Assembly: GCA_000635495.1 (NCBI GenBank)
Contig: JFLW01000003.1
Span: 62,001 to 126,000, forward strand
Direction: 5' to 3'
Source: Prochlorococcus sp. scB243_495K23
Lineage (GTDB): Bacteria > Cyanobacteriota > Cyanobacteriia > PCC-6307 > Cyanobiaceae
Length of the DNA stretch: 64,000 nt
Part shown: piece after piece, positions 58,414 to 64,000 of the stretch
Position numbering within the stretch: position 1 is the stretch's first letter
Layout: every line of letters begins with the position of its first letter
Notes under the pieces: model-generated
The model's input: only the letters and a program-made list of their open reading frames with translations
Told to the model about the DNA's origin: nothing
The model's database searches: none
Translations under genes and position numbers: made by a program

Positions 58414-59241
58414 TTGACTGATTTTTTGGTAGCTGCATTGCAAATTACAAGTACTTCAAATGTTGAAGCAAATTTTACTGAAGCAGAAGAACAGATTGAA
58501 TTAGCTGCTAGAAGAGGAGCTGAGTTAATAGGATTGCCTGAGAATTTTGCTTTTTTAGGGGGAGATGATGAAAAACTTAGATTAGCTTCTGAATTGTCAG
58601 AGAAGTGTGCAAATTTTCTAAAAACTATGTCCCAAAGATATCAAGTATTTCTTTTAGGAGGAGGCTATCCTGTCCCTGCTGGTGATGATAGTCATACTTT
58701 TAATAGGTCAGCCTTATTTGGGAAAGATGGACAGATTTTGGCAAAATACGACAAGATTCATTTGTTTGATGTTGATTTACCTGATGGAAATTTATACAAG
58801 GAATCGTCCACTATTTTATCCGGAGCAAAGTATCCACCTGTAGTAGATATCCCAGGTTTATGCAAAATAGGATTGTCTATTTGTTACGACGTTAGATTTC
58901 CTGAACTCTATAGATATTTGTCTTCCAATGGTGCAGAGCTAATTATGATTCCCGCAGCTTTTACAGCATTTACTGGAAAAGATCATTGGCAAATCCTATT
59001 ACAAGCAAGAGCAATTGAGAATACAGCATATGTAGTCGCTCCAGCTCAAACTGGGATTCATTATGGAAGAAGGCAAAGTCATGGCCATGCAATGGTAATT
59101 GATCCTTGGGGTACAGTTTTATCTGATGCTGGAAAAACTCAGGGAGCTGCAATAGCACCTGCTGATAAAGAAAGAGTAAAGAAAATTAGGGAGCAGATGC
59201 CAAGCCTTAAACATAGAAAAAGCAAATTGTTTTCAAACTAA
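58414..59241 (+). CDS. Carbon-nitrogen hydrolase (Nit1/Nit2-like amidase)
   Basis: A 275-residue nitrilase-superfamily protein. The catalytic triad is seen as Glu in LPENFAF, Lys in YDKIHLFDV and Cys in IGLSICYDVRFPELYR. The pattern fits the Nit branch that hydrolyses deaminated glutathione or omega-amides, a repair enzyme. The start is TTG, backed by aggag 7 bases before. The stop overlaps the ATG of the amidase gene by one base, so it belongs to a compact run with amidase and murI. Confidence 0.88.
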   Translation: MTDFLVAALQITSTSNVEANFTEAEEQIELAARRGAELIGLPENFAFLGGDDEKLRLASELSEKCANFLKTMSQRYQVFLLGGGYPVPAGDDSHTFNRSALFGKDGQILAKYDKIHLFDVDLPDGNLYKESSTILSGAKYPPVVDIPGLCKIGLSICYDVRFPELYRYLSSNGAELIMIPAAFTAFTGKDHWQILLQARAIENTAYVVAPAQTGIHYGRRQSHGHAMVIDPWGTVLSDAGKTQGAAIAPADKERVKKIREQMPSLKHRKSKLFSN

Positions 59242-60326
59242 TGATAAAGTTTTTAGACAATAAACTTTTTCGTTATTTATCCGTTTTTTTAGTTTTAAAT
59301 TCTTCAATACTTCCAGTTAAATCTTCAAGTGCTCTTGCGGCATGGGCTATAAATACTAATGGGGTTTTAGAATTAAGAACTAAGTCAAATACAAATTTAA
59401 AAGCATACTTTCAGAAGGCTAACCAAATATCGGGCGATAGATTCTGGGTAGATTTTCCAGGAGAATTAAAAAATCCCAGAACAATAAAAGGTAATGGCCA
59501 AATAAAAGAAATTAGATTAGGTAAGCCAGGTAAGGGTAAAACAAGACTTGTTATTGAATTTAAGGAAGAGACTTATTTGAACCCTTTGACTTGGCAAATC
59601 GTTGGCTTAGATCAAAATAGATGGAGAATTAAACTATTTAAGCCAAAATATTCATTTAAAAAAATTGGTGAAGGTTTAGTTGAAAAGAAAAGAGGTTATT
59701 TCAAAGCAAATAAAGATTTAATTCATAAGAAGAAAAACAATTATGGTTACTTGAAACTACCAGAGGTAAAACGAAACAAGTTTGAGGTTGTAATCGATCC
59801 AGGGCATGGAGGACCTGATCCAGGAGCAATAGGCATTGGGGGTATTAGAGAAACAGATGTTGTTCTAGAGATTTCAAAAAAAGTTAAAAATTTACTTTCT
59901 GAGAAAGGTGTCAAAGTAAGGTTGACTAGAATAAATGACGTTGATTTGGATTTGCCTCCAAGAGTTTCCCTTGCTAATAATACCGATGCAGATATCTTTG
60001 TAAGTATTCATGCAAATGCCTCAAGAGGTAAAAGAAGAGACATAAATGGATTGGAAACCTTTTATTACAGAGGGTGGAGAGGAAGATTACTCGCGAAAAG
60101 AATTCAAAAACAAATTTTAAGAGTTTCCCCTGGGAGTCCTGATCGAGGAGTTAAACAAGGTCGATTCTATGTAATTAAAAATACTAGGATGCCGGCAGTC
60201 CTTGTAGAAATTGGATTTTTAACGGGAAGATTAGATGCAAGAAGGTTAGAAAAAATAACCCATCGAAAAAGATTAGCCTATGCAATTGCAAAAGGCATCC
60301 TCGAATATTTAGATAAAGTAGGGTGA
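59241..60326 (+). CDS. N-acetylmuramoyl-L-alanine amidase (AmiC-like) with AMIN domain
   Basis: A 361-residue exported cell wall hydrolase. A hydrophobic N-terminus (about 8-30) acts as signal peptide or anchor. Residues about 35-130 look like an AMIN peptidoglycan-targeting domain, then Amidase_3 at about 178-355 with VVIDPGHGGPDPGAIG, FVSIHANA and VLVEIGFLTG, which hold the zinc His and Glu. It cuts septal peptidoglycan during cell separation. Overlaps: one base with the nitrilase stop and four with murI. Confidence 0.92.
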   Translation: MIKFLDNKLFRYLSVFLVLNSSILPVKSSSALAAWAINTNGVLELRTKSNTNLKAYFQKANQISGDRFWVDFPGELKNPRTIKGNGQIKEIRLGKPGKGKTRLVIEFKEETYLNPLTWQIVGLDQNRWRIKLFKPKYSFKKIGEGLVEKKRGYFKANKDLIHKKKNNYGYLKLPEVKRNKFEVVIDPGHGGPDPGAIGIGGIRETDVVLEISKKVKNLLSEKGVKVRLTRINDVDLDLPPRVSLANNTDADIFVSIHANASRGKRRDINGLETFYYRGWRGRLLAKRIQKQILRVSPGSPDRGVKQGRFYVIKNTRMPAVLVEIGFLTGRLDARRLEKITHRKRLAYAIAKGILEYLDKVG

Positions 60327-61117
60327 AACTTAAAATAGGTATATTTGATAGCGGAATAGGTGGTTTTACTATCCTTAAATCTTTATTAAAAACTCGTAAT
60401 GATGTAGAAGTTTTTTATTTGGCGGATACAAAAAGAATACCCTTTGGGAATAAAAATTCTAAAGAAATAAGATTAATTGCAAAGGAGATTTGTACTTTTT
60501 TTATTGATATGAATTTGGATGCACTCTTAGTTGCTTGTAACACTACAAATGCGTGCGCGCTTGATATTCTAGAAAATAATCTAAAGGTCCCTTGTTTTGA
60601 CCTCATAAACTCAGTTTCGGAAATAGTTGATAAACAAATAATTGGTGTCATAGCAACACAAACAACTGTTAGATCATCGTATTACAAGAAAGCTATAAAC
60701 GCTAAAAAAGAGAATACGATAATACTTCAGCAAGAATGTCCAAAATTTGTATCAGAAATTGAAAAAGAAAAATTAAATCTTGATAAGTTAAATAGTCTTT
60801 CAGACTTATACTTAAGACCACTAATAAACAAAAATATTGAAGAATTAATACTTGGATGTAGTCACTATCCTTTAATTTATGACTTTTTAAGAAATAAATT
60901 AGATTCAAATATAAAAATTATTGATCCATCCGTAGCATTAATAAAAAAATTTAATGAATCTTTTGCTATTCCAGAAACTTACCGCTATGAGTGTATTTCT
61001 TTCGAAAATGTAAAATTTTTTGTTACTTCAGAAAGAGATGAGTTTTCCAATAAAGTAAAATTTTGGCTTGGAATTAATAAAGAAATTAGGTTGGTTAACC
61101 TCCGAAGTAATGTTTGA
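60323..61117 (+). CDS. murI: Glutamate racemase
   Basis: Makes D-glutamate for peptidoglycan. The 264-residue two-domain enzyme has IFDSGIGGFTILKSL with the first Asp and Ser, VACNTTNA with one catalytic Cys, and LGCSHYPLI with the other. Both cysteines are present. The GTG start overlaps the amidase stop (GTGA), so the two are coupled. sds follows after 27 bases. It lies with the amidase as a small cell wall pair. Confidence 0.94.
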   Translation: MKLKIGIFDSGIGGFTILKSLLKTRNDVEVFYLADTKRIPFGNKNSKEIRLIAKEICTFFIDMNLDALLVACNTTNACALDILENNLKVPCFDLINSVSEIVDKQIIGVIATQTTVRSSYYKKAINAKKENTIILQQECPKFVSEIEKEKLNLDKLNSLSDLYLRPLINKNIEELILGCSHYPLIYDFLRNKLDSNIKIIDPSVALIKKFNESFAIPETYRYECISFENVKFFVTSERDEFSNKVKFWLGINKEIRLVNLRSNV

Positions 61118-61133
61118 TTCCTTAAGATATAAA

Positions 61134-61139
61134 AGAGGT
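61134..61139 (+). promoter_or_regulatory. Strong ribosome-binding site of sds
   Basis: agaggt ends 5 bases before the ATG at 61145. It is one of the clearest Shine-Dalgarno sequences in the window and supports that start. Confidence 0.6.
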
Positions 61140-61144
61140 CAATC

Positions 61145-62116
61145 ATGAATACAGTAACAGAGCTACTACAACCAGTTGAAAATGATCTTGATGATCTTAT
61201 TTTAGAACTGAAAAATCTAATAGGAGCTGGTCACCCAATTCTTCAAGCAGCAGCAGAACACCTTTTTAGTGCTGGAGGCAAAAGGTTAAGACCCGGTATA
61301 GTTTTATTGATTTCAAAAGCTATATCTCCTGAATTTTGCTTGACAACCAAACATAAAAGGCTTGCTGAAATAACTGAGATGATTCATACAGCCTCATTAG
61401 TTCATGATGATGTTGTTGATGAGGCTTCTACAAGAAGGGGAGTAGATACAGTTCATAGTAGATTTAATACCAGAGTAGCTGTCTTGGCGGGTGACTTTTT
61501 ATTCGCTCAAGCAAGTTGGCACCTAGCAAATCTTGACAATGTAAATGTAGTTAAATTACTTAGTAGAGTAATAATGGATTTAGCAGAGGGTGAAATTAAA
61601 CAAAATTTAAATAGATTTGACTCAGCTCAATCTTTTTCCAAATACATTAATAAAAGTTATTGTAAAACAGCATCATTAATAGCAAATAGTTGCAAAGCAG
61701 TTGGAGTTTTGAGTGGGATTAATGACGAAAACTTAACCTCGTTGTACGATTTTGGCAAAAATATTGGTTTGGCATTCCAAGTTGTAGATGACATTCTTGA
61801 CTTTACTGGAAATGATAAACAACTTGGAAAACCTGCTGTAAGTGATCTTGCTAGTGGTTATCTTACCGCTCCAGTTTTATATGCCTTAGAAGAAAATAAA
61901 CAATTGTCAGTTCTTATAAACAGAGAACTTGCTGAAAAAGATGATTTAGACGATGCTCTTAATATCATCATGAACTCTAAAGCTATTGAAAGTTCAAGGA
62001 AACTAGCTGAGGATTTTGCAATGCTTTCTAAAGAAGCTATAGTCTGGCTTCCTGATTCAGAATACAAAAGAGCTTTAATGGCTCTTCCAGAATTTGTTCT
62101 AAGCCGTATTTATTAG
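61145..62116 (+). CDS. sds: Polyprenyl (solanesyl) diphosphate synthase
   Basis: A 323-residue trans-prenyltransferase that makes the long isoprenoid tail of plastoquinone. The two aspartate-rich motifs are LVHDDVVDEAS (first, near 86-96) and VVDDILDF (second, near 216-223). GGKRLRPGI near 44-52 binds the diphosphate. The two residues before the first motif are small, in line with long chain products (C45 or near), though length is not provable by eye. It is 94 bases ahead of acs. Confidence 0.9.
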   Translation: MNTVTELLQPVENDLDDLILELKNLIGAGHPILQAAAEHLFSAGGKRLRPGIVLLISKAISPEFCLTTKHKRLAEITEMIHTASLVHDDVVDEASTRRGVDTVHSRFNTRVAVLAGDFLFAQASWHLANLDNVNVVKLLSRVIMDLAEGEIKQNLNRFDSAQSFSKYINKSYCKTASLIANSCKAVGVLSGINDENLTSLYDFGKNIGLAFQVVDDILDFTGNDKQLGKPAVSDLASGYLTAPVLYALEENKQLSVLINRELAEKDDLDDALNIIMNSKAIESSRKLAEDFAMLSKEAIVWLPDSEYKRALMALPEFVLSRIY

Positions 62117-62210
62117 ATCTATTAGAAATAAATCTTTGAGCTAAATTAATATTAAAATTTTTGAAAACCCTAATTTTTTCGACTAAATTTATTAAGCATA
62201 GATTTATTTA

Positions 62211-64000
62211 ATGTCATTAGATAAAAAAAATTCAATCAATAACATACTTGAAGAAAAGAGAATTTTCTCTCCATCAAAAAAATTTGCAGAAAACTCAAAT
62301 ATTAGTACTCAAGAAGAATTACTTAATCTAAAAGAACAAGCATCAGATAATCCTATTCAATTTTGGGAATCTTTTGCAAAATCTGAATTAGATTGGTTTG
62401 AGCCATTTCAAACCGTATTAGATAAAGAAAATGCGCCCTTTTTTAAATGGTTCAAAGAAGGGAAACTCAATATTACATACAACTGCTTAGATAGACATAT
62501 TAAGAGAGGACTTGGAGAAAAGACTGCACTTATATGGGAAGGCGAACCCGGAGATAGTAAAAAATATACCTACGAAGAACTTCTGAAAGAGGTATGTAAA
62601 GCAGCTAATGCATTAAAAGCAATTGGTGTAAAAAAAGGAGATTTGGTATGTATTTATATGCCGATGATTCCTGAAGCAATGTTCGCGATGTTAGCTTGTG
62701 CAAGAATTGGCGCGCCTCATTCAGTTGTCTTTGGAGGATTTTCTTCAGAAGCTCTAAAAGATAGGTTAATTGATGGGAACGCCAGATTTGTTGTTACTGC
62801 TGATGGTGGCTTTAGAAAAGATAAGGTTATTGAACTTAAGAAAGCAGTTGATGCGGCCATTGAAAGTGGGGCAGATAAAGTTGTTGAAAAAGTAGTTGTT
62901 GTTCAACGATCCCAAAAAAATATTTTGATGGTTGATGATAGAGATTTTTGGTGGCACGAATTGTTAAAAGATCAAAAAGATCATTGTGAACCAGAAATAA
63001 TGAATAGCGAAGATAGACTTTTTATTCTTTATACTTCAGGCTCTACTGGAAAGCCCAAAGGTGTAGTTCACACTACAGGTGGTTACAATCTTTGGTCCCA
63101 TTTGACATTCAAATGGATTTTTGATTTAAAAGATGACGATATTTACTGGTGTACTGCTGATGTTGGTTGGATTACAGGTCATAGTTACATAGTTTATGGC
63201 CCTTTATCTAATGGTGCTACAACCTTAATGTATGAGGGAGTGCCAAGACCCTCAAATTTAGGGGCTTTTTGGGAAATTGTTCAAAAATATAAGGTTTCTA
63301 TTTTTTATACTGCACCAACTGCAATAAGAGCATTTATGAAGTCTGGGCGTGAAATCCCTGATAAATATAATTTGGAAAGTCTTAGACTTTTGGGCACAGT
63401 TGGTGAGCCAATTAATCCTGAAGCATGGATGTGGTACAGGGATGTTATTGGTAAAGATAGATGTCCTATTGTTGATACTTGGTGGCAAACTGAGACTGGT
63501 GGTGTGATGATAAGTCCCTTGCCTGGAGTCGTTGCTACAAAGCCAGGTTCAGCTACTTTCCCTCTGCCAGGAATCGAAGTTGAAATTGTCGATAAGAATG
63601 GAGATAAGGTTAAGGAGAACGAGGGTGGCTATTTAATTGTAAAGAAACCTTGGCCAGGAATGATGCGAACAATTCACGGAAACTCAAAGAGATATTTGGA
63701 GAGTTATTGGGAATATATTTCCTTTAAAGGAGAAAAAAATGTTTATTTTGCTGGAGATGGAGCACGCATTGATGAAGATGGATATATATGGATTATGGGA
63801 AGAGTTGATGATGTCATAAGTGTTTCAGGACATCGGTTAGGAACAATGGAAATAGAATCTGCTTTGGTAAGTCATAAATCAGTTGCAGAGTCCGCAGTCG
63901 TTGGCAAAAAAGATGATTTAAAAGGTGAAGTTATAGTTGCTTTTGTATCTCTAGAGAAAGACGTGAACAGTTCTTCAGAATTAGTAGAGGATCTTAAGAA
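62211..64000 (+). CDS. acs: Acetyl-CoA synthetase, 3' truncated by window end
   Basis: Activates acetate to acetyl-CoA via acetyl-AMP. The gene runs off the window after 596 complete codons of an expected 650 or so. The adenylate loop [14 protein letters not shown], the [13 protein letters not shown] segment, [10 protein letters not shown] and the hinge motif [20 protein letters not shown] are all visible. The regulated Lys in the C-terminal PKTRSGK motif lies beyond the window. The ATG at 62211 gives the usual N-terminal helical lead. It follows sds by 94 bases. Confidence 0.94.
   Translation, partial: MSLDKKNSINNILEEKRIFSPSKKFAENSNISTQEELLNLKEQASDNPIQFWESFAKSELDWFEPFQTVLDKENAPFFKWFKEGKLNITYNCLDRHIKRGLGEKTALIWEGEPGDSKKYTYEELLKEVCKAANALKAIGVKKGDLVCIYMPMIPEAMFAMLACARIGAPHSVVFGGFSSEALKDRLIDGNARFVVTADGGFRKDKVIELKKAVDAAIESGADKVVEKVVVVQRSQKNILMVDDRDFWWHELLKDQKDHCEPEIMNSEDRLFILYTSGSTGKPKGVVHTTGGYNLWSHLTFKWIFDLKDDDIYWCTADVGWITGHSYIVYGPLSNGATTLMYEGVPRPSNLGAFWEIVQKYKVSIFYTAPTAIRAFMKSGREIPDKYNLESLRLLGTVGEPINPEAWMWYRDVIGKDRCPIVDTWWQTETGGVMISPLPGVVATKPGSATFPLPGIEVEIVDKNGDKVKENEGGYLIVKKPWPGMMRTIHGNSKRYLESYWEYISFKGEKNVYFAGDGARIDEDGYIWIMGRVDDVISVSGHRLGTMEIESALVSHKSVAESAVVGKKDDLKGEVIVAFVSLEKDVNSSSELVEDLK

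Noticed and set aside
1-64000. CRISPR array, phage or insertion sequence
   Set aside because: No spaced direct repeats of 25-40 bases, no transposase, integrase or phage structural genes were seen.

Overview
The window looks like a piece of a free-living, high-light-type Prochlorococcus chromosome. This rests on very AT-rich DNA, tightly packed genes, frequent TTG starts, and cyanobacterium-specific genes: ndhL, ndhD, petE, ycf51-like, a cyAbrB regulator, menD/menB for phylloquinone, a solanesyl-type prenyl synthase, and DUF3007, DUF760 and DUF4336 proteins. The strain cannot be named from sequence reading alone. There are about 61 protein genes and one tRNA gene. I see no rRNA, insertion sequence, prophage, CRISPR array or plasmid gene, and no gene-free stretch longer than 300 bases; the largest gaps are 160-200 bases and AT-rich.

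Layout. 1-4.2 kb: the end of hisG, an ABC exporter overlapping a GNAT acetyltransferase, then two convergent glycosyltransferase-like genes. 4.2-10.7 kb: dnaA with a structured upstream region, a GST-like gene divergent from glutathione reductase, a Ca/Na antiporter, and pyrC behind a nested hairpin leader. 10.7-13.2 kb: tRNA-Leu(UAA), ndhL, DUF3007, trpA, cyAbrB and a YciI-like gene. 13.3-16.4 kb: hisIE, a group 2 sigma factor, a DUF1232 membrane protein and a small HTH protein in one minus-strand run, then a QueD-like gene. 16.4-26.7 kb: a long minus-strand run (ycf51-like, DUF4332, a small secreted protein, a CocE-type hydrolase, glgB, hemE, an SDR gene, petE, clpB).

26.7-33 kb: tamB-like, proA, folB and a lipase-like gene. 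33-42.1 kb: a minus-strand run of seven genes (an Arg/Gly-rich protein, trpS, thrS, glk, thrB, ndhD, M3 oligopeptidase). 42.2-47.7 kb: a DUF697 protein, a manganese-type ABC importer and an overlapping DUF4336 gene. 47.7-57.6 kb: lepB, menD-menB-glgA-murF, and glmU-mnmD-aroA on the opposite strand. 57.6-64 kb: comB, nitrilase, amidase, murI, solanesyl diphosphate synthase and the first part of acs.

Functionally this is core metabolism: amino acids (hisG, hisIE, trpA, proA, thrB, aroA), peptidoglycan (murF, glmU, murI, amidase), glycogen (glgA, glgB, glk), photosynthetic electron transport (petE, ndhD, ndhL, menD, menB, sds), tetrapyrrole (hemE), translation (trpS, thrS, tRNA-Leu, mnmD) and protein quality control (clpB, M3 peptidase). 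I found no clear new defence or mobile system. The items most worth a second look are the repeat and palindrome arrangements ahead of dnaA, pyrC, the sigma gene and hemE, the sigma-DUF1232-HTH cluster, a QueD homologue with a changed metal-ligand motif, an Arg/Gly-rich protein overlapping trpS, and the uncharacterised C-terminal half of the GST-like protein.
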